The notes under the pieces are model-generated. The model saw only the letters and a list, made by a program, of their open reading frames with translations. It was not told the origin of the DNA and searched no databases. Shown here one piece after another: positions 36,908 through 47,677 of a stretch of DNA of 64,000 bases (position 1 is the stretch's first letter; each line of letters opens with the position of its first letter). The position numbers and the translations under genes are program-made. Source of the stretch: Marinoscillum furvescens DSM 4134 (GTDB taxonomy: Bacteria > Bacteroidota > Bacteroidia > Cytophagales > Cyclobacteriaceae); NCBI RefSeq assembly GCF_003386095.1, contig NZ_QREG01000005.1, positions 146,948 to 210,947 on the forward strand. Reading direction: 5' to 3'.

Positions 36908-39900
36908 ATGAGCTTAAGAACCACTCTTTACCTTATTATCCTTTTTTTAGGTATTTACGGCAAAGCACAAGTCAGCGATGACTTTAGTGATGGTAATTTT
37001 TCTGAAGCACCCATTTGGTATGGAGAAACTAGTTTTTTTCAGATAACGAATGGGGCGCTGAACTCTGCTGGACCAGATGCCAGCTCAGAAATATACTTGT
37101 CCACTCCCACTACTCTTGCGGATTATACCGTTTGGGAGTTTTTTCTCCAGATCGATGGCAGTGCGCCTTCAGGGAGTAATCAGGTAAAAATTTACTTGAT
37201 GTCAACTCAAGCTATCCTGACAGGTGTCTCGGATGGGTATTACCTGGAGGTGGGGCAGACAGGTGACGACTACTTAAACCTTAAAAAAACGGATGGTTCG
37301 GTCCTCCTGACCGGAACTACTCCTTTTGATGACCAGGTGAGAGTAAAGGTGACCCGCTCACCGGAGGGCGAGTGGCAGCTCTGGGCAGACCATAGTGGCG
37401 GCTACCAGTACCTATTCGAAGGAGCGACAACAGATCTTACTCACACTACCACAGCAGCTTTTGGCTGGGTAGTGAAACACACCAAAACCCGTAAAGAGAG
37501 CTTCTTTTTGGATGATGTACAGGTGGATCAGCTCCGGGTGGATTCCGTTAGCGTGATCAGCAGTACTCAACTGGACATCCAGTTCAATCAATTTGTGACG
37601 AGAGATGATGCGGAAAACACAGCAAATTATGCGATTCAGGGGTTGGTAATAAACTCGGCACAAAGGGATGCTGATGACAGTGCCAGAGTGTTTCTCACTC
37701 TGGATGGCAGTACACCTTTAAGCACCTCCACCTACTCACTGGTATTGAAAAACGCTTTTACCAGACAGTCGGCGGATACCATAAATTTTCAATACCGGGA
37801 ACTGACATTAGATACCATACTGACCTTATCCGACTCGGAGCTGCTGTTGGAATTTAACGATACGGTGCGCACGGCTGAGGCCGAAAATGTGGCAACGTAT
37901 ACTGTAGACCAAGGAATAGGAACGCCTTCTACAGCTGTACGAGTTGCAGAAAACCCAAAACAAGTAAAACTCGAATTGGCGGGAGCGTTAGCAGAAGGAG
38001 TGAACTATAAACTCACCATTTCCGGGCTTCAAAATGCCGAGGGAAATAGCACTTTTTCAGGAGCTAAAGACTTCCAGTTTGTGATACCCCTGGTGCTTGA
38101 CACCCTATCGGCAAAGTCTGAAAACACTTTGTTGGTTTCCTTTAATAAAACGCTAAATGCATCGCTCGCCGAAGCAGAGGATAATTACAAGTTGGATGCT
38201 GCAGAAACCCCTCTTTCTGCGGAGTTGCAGCCAGATGGAAAATCTGTTTTGTTGATGTTTTCGGAGTTTGAAAACGGAGACCATACGCTTGCGGTAAACA
38301 ACCTGCAAGACCTGGAAGGAAACACCCTCCAGGAGAACAGTGAAGGTACGTTCAGCTATTTACATCTGGCATTGCGCCAAATAGCTTATGCTGGTGAAAA
38401 CAAGATAAATGCCTACTTTAATCAGGGAGTGGACACTGTTGCTGCCGGCGAGCTAACTAACTACGAGCTGTCTGAGGCAGGCCAGCCAATTGCTGCTACT
38501 GTTAGCGATTCATCTGTAATGCTCGAATGGGAAAGGCTGTACAATACCGATTATACGCTTGCCATTGAAGGTGTGATCAACGCGCTGGCCAACAGCCAAC
38601 CGGATTCTCTTGGTGCATGGGTGGCGGTGCGCACTGCGAGTGATTATCGGAGTATGCTCATCACTGAAATCATGGCAGACCCAACGCCCGTAGTAGGCTT
38701 GCCGGACGCGGAGTATGTGGAGCTTTACAACCCCAACAGCCATAGCGTGAATGTTGGAGGCTTCACCTTAAATGACAAAGTGCTTGATTCTTTTGTCGTA
38801 GCTGCAAACGCTTACCTACTGCTGACAGACAGGGAAGATTCGGCAGGCTTTGGCCTTACCAACAGTTTGGGCGTGATGGCATTTGATGCGCTAACAAACG
38901 GTGGTGAAACGATTCGCCTCAAGGATCAATTTGGCATCACATTAGATACTGTTTCGTACACCGACGACTGGTACGGCAACTCAGAAAAGTCCAATGGAGG
39001 ATATGCTCTGGAGCTCATTGACCCGTTACAACCCTGCTCTGGAGTACAAAACTGGACGGCTTCTATACACAGTTCTGGAGGTACTCCCGGAGCTCAAAAT
39101 TCAGTACATGATGATGACCATCAAGGTCCACAAATAATAGATGTAGATGTGCTGGGAGCCGATACCCTGAGGATATATTTTGATGAGCCGGTGGCATCAG
39201 CATCTATCCAATTGGCGGATTTTGAGTTGGAAGAGTATTCAATTGCTGAGCTGGATTCACTGGATATGTCTACCTATCAGCTCAGGTTGTCCGAGGAGTT
39301 GACGTCAGGGGCGTATTACTCTTTGATGGTCGGTGCGGTTCAGGATTGCCGTGGTAATTCGTTGAGTAGTCAGACATATACTTTTTTTCACGATATAGAT
39401 GGGCCACAATTACTTGAGACCTTCCCCATAGCTGCTAATGAAGTTGCCCTGTTATTTGATGAACCATTGGAAGCCACCTCAGCAGAAGAAGAGGCTAATT
39501 ATTCCCTGGCTGCCATAGCCATTGATCAGGCCACGCTTCAGGATTCGGCCAGGCACCGGGTGCATTTGCTTTTGCACACAGACTTGAGTGAGCAGTCCTA
39601 TGAGCTGTTTGTTACCGGTTTGGAGGATACGCTTGGCAATGTCGGAGATGCTGCCAGAATGGAGTTTAGCTTTGAAGAGGCAATTGCTGACTGGCGGGTG
39701 GTGTCAGCCAATATCTTGTCGTTTTCCTTTACCCAGGCTATTGATACAAGTCGGATTAGTCAGAGCAATTTCCAGCTAGCTGATGGTAGCCACCCTGAAT
39801 CCATAGCCAATACAGATGATCGTTCAGTCATACTAGGTTTTGAAACCAACTTTACCGCAAATAAAAGTCAGCGGCTCTATATGAAAGGCATTCGCTCCCA

Positions 39901-42900
39901 AGCGGGAAATTCTATGCTTACCCCGGCTCTGGACTTTGTATACGACACCCGGTCTCCAGACCTTGACAGTATGGTGGTGGCAAGTGATACCACATTGTTG
40001 CTCTATTGGGATGAGCCACTGGATACGCTTCGAGCACTCACCACCACCTTATATGAGCTGGAAGGTGTTAGTCCCATTCGGGTAAAAAGCATTGATCAAA
40101 AAACTTTTCAGCTCTGGTTCGAAAACCAATTTGAACAGGAAAAAGACCTGAGGCTCACCATCAAATCCCAGGAAGACTTGTCCGGCAATGCATCGTCTAC
40201 CAAACGCACCGATTTTGTTTACGACAAAATTCCTCCTTCCATCGCTCGTATTGATTTTCAGGGATCAGATGAGCTGTTAATTGTCTTTCATGAGCAGATC
40301 ACACGCACTTCGTCTTTGGCATTAAGCCACTATCAGCTCGGAAATGACCATCCTGTAGCGGCTAAAATTTTGGGGCCAGACTCTACCAGCGTATTGCTCA
40401 CTTTTTCCGCTGTGGCGTATGACACAGCTCTATCCTTTTCTGCAACCGACATCTCCGATGTGGCCGGTAATCTATCTGAAAACATACAGTATAGGGTAGA
40501 CTCTTACACGCCTCAAATCACCAGTATTGCTGCTGTGTCGGATCGTGAGCTCTCGGTAGACTTTAGCCATGCGCTGGAGAGCGGGTATGCGCCTCTGCTT
40601 CACTGTGACCGTTCGGTAGACAGTGTTGTAGAAGTGTCTTCATATCAGGCATCAGTTTATTTATCACTCCCACTTAGTCAGGGAGAGCATGTGATTATTA
40701 GTGCGTCAGGGGTGGAGGCTGTTCATGGAGCCACTTTAGACGATAGCCTTTCATTTGTGTTTGAGACGTATTTTGAAACCTACCAGCTGCTTGATGAACA
40801 AACCCTGGTTTTGCAGTTTCAAACAGCCTTTGATTCAGCATCCCGTTCCCATTTTCAAGTGGAATCTCACGACCTGGCATTTGTGCAATTAGATGGTGAA
40901 AATTCGTCACTGATTCAGTTGAGCTTTGCGAATAGCTTGCCAGAGAATACCCCTATTGAGATTGTATGGACTGACCTGATGGACCGCTTTGGAAGAAGGT
41001 TGCCTGATGGAGCAGTGACAATGCAGCGAGATACGCACCCTCCAGTCGTACAGGAGGTGGGTTCGGCACACGGTGATAAGCTGCAGGTTTCGTTTGATGA
41101 AGCGCTGGAAGCGTCTTCGGCATTGGCTAAAAATCATTATGCCGTTGATGGCACTTTACCCATCGAGGTGGCACTGGCTAATGACCAAAAGGTTGACCTT
41201 ACGTTTCCAAACGGTTCTTTTGAAGTAGGAAAAGCGTATGAGTTGATCGTAGATCGGGTGGCCGACCTGAAAGGGAATTACCTGCTTCAGGATACTACCT
41301 CATTTGTCTATGAACCACCCACCCTCCCAACGCCTGGTGGTATGCTCTTTACAGAAATAATGGCCGACCCGAGCCCTGCTGTAGGTTTGCCCGAAGCTGA
41401 GTACCTGGAGCTGTACAATGCAGATACTATTTCATTCGATCTGAGTGTGCTGAAGCTTTCGGATGAGTTGGATACTCTGAAATTACCGTCATATAGTTTG
41501 GGTGCTGGTGAATATGTGCTGCTGATTGATGAGTCGAATCAGGCAGCATATAACTCCGGGAATGTACTAGGCCTGGCAAATATGCCTTCTTTGGCCAATG
41601 ATGGTGAGACCTTGAGGCTATCGACCATTTTTGATGAAGTGGTAGATGAAGTTGCCTACTCTTCTAGCTGGTATGGTGAAGCGTCTAAAGCAAATGGTGG
41701 ATACAGCCTCGAACGAAACGCTATGAACAATGCATGCCCGGTTGCCTATAATTGGGCTGCGAGTAAGTCGGAAGCAGGAGGTACACCTGGATATCAAAAT
41801 TCAATTTTCCGTGAGGGACCAGACGAAGAAAAGCCACAGCTCAACAGCTGGTCAGTTGTGAATGGTTCGGTGGAGCTGGTTTTTTCTGAACCTATGGATA
41901 GCGCAAGCTTACTGCAGGCATCCGTGGATTTTGCGCTGCCAGTGGAGCGAAGAACTGTTGACGATGGAGCTGAGCGATTGACCCTTCATTTGGCTGATCA
42001 ATTCTCACCGGGGGAAGCCTATACACTCAGTATCTCCGGGCCTCTGGATTGTACTGGAAATGCGCTGGATAGTATAGGTCTGGAGTTAAGTGTAGGCAAA
42101 AGCCCAGCGTCGGGTGAGTTGATCATCACGGAAATCATGGCTGATCCCGAACCGCCGAATGGGCTGCCGGGTGTTGAGTATGTGGAAGTCTACAACGCAA
42201 GTAGTTATTACCTTGATTTGGAAGATGTAGAGTTTGCAGATGAAAGAGATACGGTCGGCTTGCCTGCGTATACTTTGCCACCAGAAAGATATGTTGCTCT
42301 CGCTAGTGAAGCTGGAGCGCAGCAATTGATAGAATTTGGATCGGCACTTGGTGTAAGAGGATTTCCTGCTCTGACCAATGCAGGAGAGCAATTGACGCTT
42401 TTTTCAGCTGGAGCTAAAATTGACGAAGTGATTTACAGTGCAGACTGGTATGCAAGCGAAGCTCAGGAAGGAGGCCATTCATTAGAACTGATTAACCCGG
42501 CTGGTACTTGCAAAGGAGCTGCAAACTGGACCTCTTCTACTGACGCTTTGGGCGGTACGCCTGGTACACAAAACAGTGTGTTTCATATAGGTCCTGATGC
42601 CACGGCTCCGGAAGTGGTCAGCTTCGAGGTGTTGGATGCTAGCACCTTGCGCTTTGTGTTTAGTGAATCTATGGACAGTCTATCGCTGTTGTCGAGCCGA
42701 CTGGATGGAGTGGTTGTGGACCAATTCGAAGTATTGGGGTATTATGCAGATACCCTGGTGGCCCATTTGTTTGTGCCGGTAGCACGTGGAGAGCAGGTAA
42801 GCATTACGCTCTCTGGTCCACAAGACTGTTCGGGCAATGGCATGGAGCTAAATTCATTCACTGTTGGCTTGGGTGATCGTCCAGCTTTTGGAGAGCTGGT

Positions 42901-44494
42901 GATCACGGAGATCATGGCAGATCCTGAGCCATTGGTGGGGTTGCCACCTTCAGAATATGTAGAAGTGCTCAACACCTCAGATAGGTTGCTATCACTCGGT
43001 GGCTTACAGCTAGTGGTAGAAACAGACACCGTTTTGCTTCCGGCTGCTACAGTAGAGCCCGGAGCTTATGTACTCCTGGTGCCCAAAGCTGCGGTGGGGC
43101 TTTTCGAAGGGGGAGCCGTGGTAGGGCTGAGTGGATGGGCTGCTATCAAGAATAGTGGAGATTTTTTGGCCATTATTGGGGAAGAGCTCATTCATCAGGT
43201 GGAATTTGATCAAGAATGGTATGGAGAAGAAAAGGCTGATGGTGGCTTTAGCCTGGAGATAAAAGATCCCCTCAACGTTTGCGCGGGGGCTATCAACTGG
43301 ACAGCAAGTACTCATCCCAATGGTGGTACGCCGGCTTTTGCCAATGCTGTATCCGAGGCTGTTCCAGACAATTTTGGGCCCGAAGTTCTAGCTGCTAGGG
43401 TAGTGACTGCCAATGAGCTGCATGTTTTGTTTTCTGAGCCTCTGGCCGTAAACAGTGTTATCAACCTGGTAGTGGATCTGAGTCCTGATGTATCAGTTGC
43501 CAGGTTGGAGCTGAATAAATATCGCACTCAGCTAACGCTCTTTTTGGAGGACTCGCTGCAACGTAACTTGCCGTATGAAGTTCGAATTTTTGGTTTGAGA
43601 GATTGTTTGGGCAACACGAATGAACCACTGGAGTTTACGTTGATCCGACCAGGTGTAGCTACTGAAGGCCAGGTCAGGCTCAGTGAGTTGCTTTTTAACC
43701 CCAAACCTGAGGGCGTAGATTTTATAGAGTTGTACAATACAGGCGATAGCTATGTGGATCTTTATGGTTGGGATCTGGAGCGACTATTGGATGACGGCAC
43801 TGAGATGACCACTATTACCACTCACTACCTTCTTGGCCCTCATGCTTATGTGGCGCTCACAGAGGATACCATTTCTTTAAAGAACCAGTACCCACCACGG
43901 GTTAGCAAGCGTCTGCTACAGACCCAGCTACCAGCTATGCCAAATGAAGCAGGGCACATCCATATTGTGAGCGGAGCAGGCATACGACAAGATGCTTTTG
44001 AATATGATGAAGATTTTCATTTGACTTTGCTTGATGACGTGGACGGTGTGTCGCTGGAGCGTCTGGATTTCGAAAACCCTACTCAGGATGCCAACAACTG
44101 GACTTCAGCTTCGTCAGCGGTGGGTTTTGCTACCCCGGGCTATGCCAACTCTCAGGCTCGAGGACAGCAGGTAGCCAGCGGCAAACTTGCCGTAACACCT
44201 AAAGTGTTCATTCCTGCCAGTTCCAATCCGGCTTTTCCCTCCTTTGCTACCATATCCTACCAACTGTCTCAACCTGGTCAATTTGCAAACATCACTATCT
44301 ACAATCAAGCTGGCCAGGTGACTTATCAACTAGCTCAAGGCATTTCTTTGTCTCAGGAAGGTTTTGTGCGCTGGGATGGCACCGATGATGCCGGAAGAAA
44401 AGCACCAATGGGCTACTATGTGGTGCTTTTTGAATTGTATGATAGCAACGGAAATCAACAATACCTTAAAGAAACCGTGGTAGTCGGGCATTAA
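36908..44494 (+). CDS. Giant secreted modular protein with five lamin-tail domains
   Basis: 2528 residues in one unbroken frame. A signal peptide (YLIILFLGIYGKA) leads into a LamG-like N-terminal domain (to ~residue 205), then a chain of ~100-residue SbsA/Big-type Ig-like domains with recurring VSFNKTL- and LEGN-type motifs. Five lamin-tail domains start near residues 582, 1478, 1736, 1995 and 2255; the first four begin with TEIMADP. Each of these four is followed by a Cys, an NW[TA]xS motif and GGTP. The C-terminus (GQFANITIYNQAGQVTYQLA, FVRWDGTDDAGRKAPMGYYV) is a FlgD-like Ig fold of the kind that ends many type IX-exported Bacteroidota proteins; no canonical sorting motif is proven. Probably a cell-surface or adhesive protein. 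Confidence 0.9.
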   Translation: MSLRTTLYLIILFLGIYGKAQVSDDFSDGNFSEAPIWYGETSFFQITNGALNSAGPDASSEIYLSTPTTLADYTVWEFFLQIDGSAPSGSNQVKIYLMSTQAILTGVSDGYYLEVGQTGDDYLNLKKTDGSVLLTGTTPFDDQVRVKVTRSPEGEWQLWADHSGGYQYLFEGATTDLTHTTTAAFGWVVKHTKTRKESFFLDDVQVDQLRVDSVSVISSTQLDIQFNQFVTRDDAENTANYAIQGLVINSAQRDADDSARVFLTLDGSTPLSTSTYSLVLKNAFTRQSADTINFQYRELTLDTILTLSDSELLLEFNDTVRTAEAENVATYTVDQGIGTPSTAVRVAENPKQVKLELAGALAEGVNYKLTISGLQNAEGNSTFSGAKDFQFVIPLVLDTLSAKSENTLLVSFNKTLNASLAEAEDNYKLDAAETPLSAELQPDGKSVLLMFSEFENGDHTLAVNNLQDLEGNTLQENSEGTFSYLHLALRQIAYAGENKINAYFNQGVDTVAAGELTNYELSEAGQPIAATVSDSSVMLEWERLYNTDYTLAIEGVINALANSQPDSLGAWVAVRTASDYRSMLITEIMADPTPVVGLPDAEYVELYNPNSHSVNVGGFTLNDKVLDSFVVAANAYLLLTDREDSAGFGLTNSLGVMAFDALTNGGETIRLKDQFGITLDTVSYTDDWYGNSEKSNGGYALELIDPLQPCSGVQNWTASIHSSGGTPGAQNSVHDDDHQGPQIIDVDVLGADTLRIYFDEPVASASIQLADFELEEYSIAELDSLDMSTYQLRLSEELTSGAYYSLMVGAVQDCRGNSLSSQTYTFFHDIDGPQLLETFPIAANEVALLFDEPLEATSAEEEANYSLAAIAIDQATLQDSARHRVHLLLHTDLSEQSYELFVTGLEDTLGNVGDAARMEFSFEEAIADWRVVSANILSFSFTQAIDTSRISQSNFQLADGSHPESIANTDDRSVILGFETNFTANKSQRLYMKGIRSQAGNSMLTPALDFVYDTRSPDLDSMVVASDTTLLLYWDEPLDTLRALTTTLYELEGVSPIRVKSIDQKTFQLWFENQFEQEKDLRLTIKSQEDLSGNASSTKRTDFVYDKIPPSIARIDFQGSDELLIVFHEQITRTSSLALSHYQLGNDHPVAAKILGPDSTSVLLTFSAVAYDTALSFSATDISDVAGNLSENIQYRVDSYTPQITSIAAVSDRELSVDFSHALESGYAPLLHCDRSVDSVVEVSSYQASVYLSLPLSQGEHVIISASGVEAVHGATLDDSLSFVFETYFETYQLLDEQTLVLQFQTAFDSASRSHFQVESHDLAFVQLDGENSSLIQLSFANSLPENTPIEIVWTDLMDRFGRRLPDGAVTMQRDTHPPVVQEVGSAHGDKLQVSFDEALEASSALAKNHYAVDGTLPIEVALANDQKVDLTFPNGSFEVGKAYELIVDRVADLKGNYLLQDTTSFVYEPPTLPTPGGMLFTEIMADPSPAVGLPEAEYLELYNADTISFDLSVLKLSDELDTLKLPSYSLGAGEYVLLIDESNQAAYNSGNVLGLANMPSLANDGETLRLSTIFDEVVDEVAYSSSWYGEASKANGGYSLERNAMNNACPVAYNWAASKSEAGGTPGYQNSIFREGPDEEKPQLNSWSVVNGSVELVFSEPMDSASLLQASVDFALPVERRTVDDGAERLTLHLADQFSPGEAYTLSISGPLDCTGNALDSIGLELSVGKSPASGELIITEIMADPEPPNGLPGVEYVEVYNASSYYLDLEDVEFADERDTVGLPAYTLPPERYVALASEAGAQQLIEFGSALGVRGFPALTNAGEQLTLFSAGAKIDEVIYSADWYASEAQEGGHSLELINPAGTCKGAANWTSSTDALGGTPGTQNSVFHIGPDATAPEVVSFEVLDASTLRFVFSESMDSLSLLSSRLDGVVVDQFEVLGYYADTLVAHLFVPVARGEQVSITLSGPQDCSGNGMELNSFTVGLGDRPAFGELVITEIMADPEPLVGLPPSEYVEVLNTSDRLLSLGGLQLVVETDTVLLPAATVEPGAYVLLVPKAAVGLFEGGAVVGLSGWAAIKNSGDFLAIIGEELIHQVEFDQEWYGEEKADGGFSLEIKDPLNVCAGAINWTASTHPNGGTPAFANAVSEAVPDNFGPEVLAARVVTANELHVLFSEPLAVNSVINLVVDLSPDVSVARLELNKYRTQLTLFLEDSLQRNLPYEVRIFGLRDCLGNTNEPLEFTLIRPGVATEGQVRLSELLFNPKPEGVDFIELYNTGDSYVDLYGWDLERLLDDGTEMTTITTHYLLGPHAYVALTEDTISLKNQYPPRVSKRLLQTQLPAMPNEAGHIHIVSGAGIRQDAFEYDEDFHLTLLDDVDGVSLERLDFENPTQDANNWTSASSAVGFATPGYANSQARGQQVASGKLAVTPKVFIPASSNPAFPSFATISYQLSQPGQFANITIYNQAGQVTYQLAQGISLSQEGFVRWDGTDDAGRKAPMGYYVVLFELYDSNGNQQYLKETVVVGH

Positions 44495-44656
44495 GACCTG
44501 CACATCCTTCCCATTTTGAAAAGCCTTTTCCAAAAATGATCACACCGGGCATGGTGATTACGCAAAACTGAACAGATATAAGTGTCTGTAAATCAGTGCA
44601 TAGTGAAATTCTTCGGTTTTTGGCATCAGTCTTGGCTTATAGAGGGCGAATCAAAA

Positions 44657-45685
44657 ATGACGAATGTTATGAAGAGGACAAGATTTAATTTATTAGCAAT
44701 TCTCGGTATGGCAACAGCCATAACCTTTAGTGCATGTAGCAATGATGATGAAAACGTAAATGAGCCAGACGATCAGCAAACTGAGCGTGGTTCAGCAAAC
44801 GTTGCCATGACAGATGCTGCGGTGGACGCTGAGAATGTAACAGGCGTTTACATGAGTGTAAAAGGTATCAAAGCTGATGGAGTAGATAACGCGAATGATG
44901 CCACGGTAATGTTTGACGCCACTCAAGAAGTAAATGTGATGGCATACCAAAACGGTGAGACCTATAACTTCCAAAGTCTGGATCTGAAAGCTGGATCATA
45001 CTCTGGCATTTCATTCATACTTGACGAATCTAAGCCAGCATATGTGACTTTCAAAGACAATACAGAATCTGAAATTGAAATTGAAGGAAACAGCTCTGCT
45101 AGTAATGAGTATCAGGTGATGGGTGATTTCGAAATCAATGCAGATGCCCAGACTGACCTTGTAGCTGATATTGACCTGAGAAAGGCGTTTAAGAATACTT
45201 CTGAAACTTCAGCTGAAGGAGAGTACAAACTGAGAACTACAGCGAGACTTGTAAAAGCAAACTCCGCGGGTACCATCAAAGGTAGTGTAGAAAACTACAA
45301 TGAGATGAAAACCAAAATGGAGGAGCAAAACAAGAAAGCGAAAGTAGTAGTATATGCTTATGCCGAAGGTACTTATGAAGCCAGTGAGCAAGAAGATGCT
45401 GACGGTGAAGCAGGACTGAAGAGTAGGTTTGAAAACTCAGTAAACAGTGCAGTAGTAGCAGAAGATGGTACGTTTACGCTTGCATTTATGGAAGATGCCG
45501 AATATGAAATTGTGGTAGCTTCTTTTGAGAAGAGCAAAGACGCACCAGAAGAGGAAGAGTATTCTTTCTCAGGATCGCTCGAAGCGAAACTTACAGCAGA
45601 TGCTGCATTGAACGCTGTACTTAGTGGATTGGATGTACAGGCCAACTCTAGTACAAATGTGTCACTATATCTTGGTTTGCAATAA
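44657..45685 (+). CDS. DUF4382-type lipoprotein
   Basis: About 342 residues. The ATG at 44657 or 44669 gives a lipoprotein signal ending ITFSAC; the longer frame from 44582 has no signal. After the lipid Cys comes an acidic linker (SNDDENVNEPDDQQTE), then the DUF4382 core: GSANVAMTDAAVDAENVTGV, VKGIKADG and LKAGSYSGISFILD. The C-terminal half has a carboxypeptidase-like beta-sandwich (GTIKGSVENYNE, AEDGTFTLAF). The protein is strongly acidic. Function unknown; it is expected on the outer membrane. Confidence 0.78.
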   Translation: MTNVMKRTRFNLLAILGMATAITFSACSNDDENVNEPDDQQTERGSANVAMTDAAVDAENVTGVYMSVKGIKADGVDNANDATVMFDATQEVNVMAYQNGETYNFQSLDLKAGSYSGISFILDESKPAYVTFKDNTESEIEIEGNSSASNEYQVMGDFEINADAQTDLVADIDLRKAFKNTSETSAEGEYKLRTTARLVKANSAGTIKGSVENYNEMKTKMEEQNKKAKVVVYAYAEGTYEASEQEDADGEAGLKSRFENSVNSAVVAEDGTFTLAFMEDAEYEIVVASFEKSKDAPEEEEYSFSGSLEAKLTADAALNAVLSGLDVQANSSTNVSLYLGLQ

Positions 45686-45736
45686 TAGAAACCAATAGAG
45701 GTGAGGCCTTCGGGCCGCAGCCCAAGCTATAGATCC

Positions 45737-45768
45737 AAACGCCCGGTGATCTTTCATCGGGCGTTTTA
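45737..45768 (+). terminator. Terminator after the DUF4382 gene
   Basis: Stem AAACGCCCG / CGGGCGTTT with inner TGA/TCA pairs, then TTATTTAT. It lies 52 bp past the stop codon. Confidence 0.85.
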
Positions 45769-45807
45769 TTTATGCCAACAATACAACAACAGACCAGTTC
45801 TCCAACT

Positions 45808-46101
45808 ATGAGCAAGATCAAGAACAACTTAAAAATTCAGCACGACATACTGAGTAAGATATTTTACATCAAGGTAAAAGGTGGCAATGCAGAGCTGCAC
45901 TATGACCGGCACGGAGATTCCTATCTCGACCTGCTATCCACTACGGTGCCAGACGATTCTCAGGGTTTTGGGATAGCCAGTCAGATTGTAGAAGCTGCTT
46001 TGGCTTTTGCCAGAGAGCAGCACCTAAAGGTAAAGCCTACTTGCGATTTTGTAGAAAGCTATATAGAAAAACACCCTGAGCATAGCGACCTGGTGCTATA
46101 G
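45808..46101 (+). CDS. YjdJ-type small GNAT acetyltransferase-like protein
   Basis: 97 residues from the ATG at 45808; a longer frame from 45772 is possible but starts in low-complexity sequence. GFGIASQIVEAALAFAREQH is the acetyl-CoA loop region, and KVKPTCDFVESYIEKHPEH is the typical end of the Gcn5-related YjdJ/DUF4442-like small family, with the conserved Cys and HPE. The substrate is unknown. Its stop codon lies inside the shared terminator hairpin. Confidence 0.82.
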   Translation: MSKIKNNLKIQHDILSKIFYIKVKGGNAELHYDRHGDSYLDLLSTTVPDDSQGFGIASQIVEAALAFAREQHLKVKPTCDFVESYIEKHPEHSDLVL

Positions 46102-46112
46102 TCAGGGTGTTT
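46068..46112. terminator. Long hairpin terminator between the GNAT and M28 genes
   Basis: An 11-bp outer stem AAACACCCTGA / TCAGGGTGTTT and an inner ATAGC / GCTAT stem. It overlaps the end of the acetyltransferase gene and serves the convergent M28 gene too. Confidence 0.75.
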
Positions 46113-46134
46113 GTTAGCTTAATTGGATAAGTGC

Positions 46135-47607
46135 TTATTTCTCGTATAGAGCTTTGCCAGCTTCATAATACTTATCCCCTTCTACCCAGAATGGCGTCTC
46201 TTTCATATTGCCTATGAGTCTGCCTGCCAGTACGTAGGCTCTATAAAAGGTGTAGAGGTAGTCCATGTCCAGCGTTTCAAACTCATCTGCGGGCTGGTGA
46301 TAGGTCCTGGTGATGTCTTCATCAAAAGCATCTACCCCCATGCCAAAGCTCGGAGCAGGTATGCCTTTAGAGGCAAAGCTCACATTGTCTGATCGGTCAA
46401 ACAGGTTTTGATCCTTGTAGTTGGCATCATCTCCAGGAGTGAGTCCGTAGGTTTCTATCGCTTTTATGAGCAGATCTTCCGCAGTGGTACGGTCCAGACC
46501 GATTACAGTGGCCATCGACGTGTTGTTGTACCCACCATTGTCACTGTTAAAACAAAATGCAATTTCGTTGAGCGGGAGCGGGCTATTGTCTACAAAGTAT
46601 TTGCTACCCAGCAGGCCTTTTTCTTCTGCGGTAAAAAGCACAAATAGCGACGAACGTTTGGTGGGTTTGGTGGTGAGGTTTTTCGCTGCTTCCAATACCG
46701 TTACCGTTCCTACTGCATTGTCTCTGGCGCCATTGTAGATGTTGTCTCCTGTGCTGTCTGGCGCTCCTACACCCACATGATCGTAGTGTGCTGTAAAGGC
46801 TACATACTGGCTTTTGAGTTCACTATCTGACCCTTCCACATAGCCTACTATATTGTGGCCGTTAAACTTTTCTACTTTCGATCCGGCGATTTCCAAAGTT
46901 ACCGTATCTCCAGTGCTAAAAGCCTTGCTGCCTTTTCGCTCGGCGTTGCTCATCCAAATGGTCAAAAACTCGTCTTCGTCTTCTCCTTCATCGAGCATCA
47001 CCTTGTCTCCACTTAGGTACTTGACCAGCAGTGGCCATGGAATCTGAGGAGACTGATACAGTTCGATAATCCCCGCAGCACCAGCATCCTGTGCCCAAAG
47101 CCTTTTTTCCTTCGCCAGGGCATACCATGCTCTCACGCTTTCGTCAGTGCCATCTCCGGCTGTACATACTACTAACTTGCCAGCTACATCCGCTTCTTCC
47201 AGTTCTTCCTGAGTGGCATACGGCAACACTACTACCTCACCTGTCCAGTTGAGGTTAGATCCTTTTAGCAAAAGGAAATCTTTTTCAATCTGAAAGGTAT
47301 CTGCTGTGCCAGTAAGGGCTCCACGCTCGGGTTTGTAATACTTTTTGAAAGGCACCGGCTGAAAATAGTCCGGGTATTCAGGAAATGGTTTTACACCGTA
47401 ATATTCCAGCTGAGTGCGCAGGTATTCTGCGGCTACTTCCAGGCCTTGAGAGGGGGTGTCTCTGCCTCTCAGTGCATCCGAAGCGAGAAACTTCAAATGT
47501 GCCTCCATGCGCTGCTTGCTTACGGTCTTGTCCACAAGCTTTTTGTCTTTTTGAGCCCAAGCTACTCCGCAGCTCATCATTAGAGCCGCTATGATCACCT
47601 TCTTCAT
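46135..47607 (-). CDS. Secreted M28-family zinc peptidase
   Basis: 490 residues with a signal peptide (IIAALMMSCGVAWAQ). A PA domain is inserted in the first half (VVLPYATQEELEEADVAGKL). The M28 core has zinc ligands in AFTAHYDHVG, NGARDNAVG and TAEEKGLLGS, and a C-terminal His in RTYHQPADE. All ligand positions seen in M28 aminopeptidases are present, so an active exported aminopeptidase or carboxypeptidase is expected. It is a monocistronic gene. Confidence 0.92.
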   Translation of the reverse strand: MKKVIIAALMMSCGVAWAQKDKKLVDKTVSKQRMEAHLKFLASDALRGRDTPSQGLEVAAEYLRTQLEYYGVKPFPEYPDYFQPVPFKKYYKPERGALTGTADTFQIEKDFLLLKGSNLNWTGEVVVLPYATQEELEEADVAGKLVVCTAGDGTDESVRAWYALAKEKRLWAQDAGAAGIIELYQSPQIPWPLLVKYLSGDKVMLDEGEDEDEFLTIWMSNAERKGSKAFSTGDTVTLEIAGSKVEKFNGHNIVGYVEGSDSELKSQYVAFTAHYDHVGVGAPDSTGDNIYNGARDNAVGTVTVLEAAKNLTTKPTKRSSLFVLFTAEEKGLLGSKYFVDNSPLPLNEIAFCFNSDNGGYNNTSMATVIGLDRTTAEDLLIKAIETYGLTPGDDANYKDQNLFDRSDNVSFASKGIPAPSFGMGVDAFDEDITRTYHQPADEFETLDMDYLYTFYRAYVLAGRLIGNMKETPFWVEGDKYYEAGKALYEK

Positions 47608-47677
47608 GTATATACTGTTTTTTTGAATTTGGGCCCTAAACTAATGGCGGAATCGGCGATCACCAAGAAATATTAGA

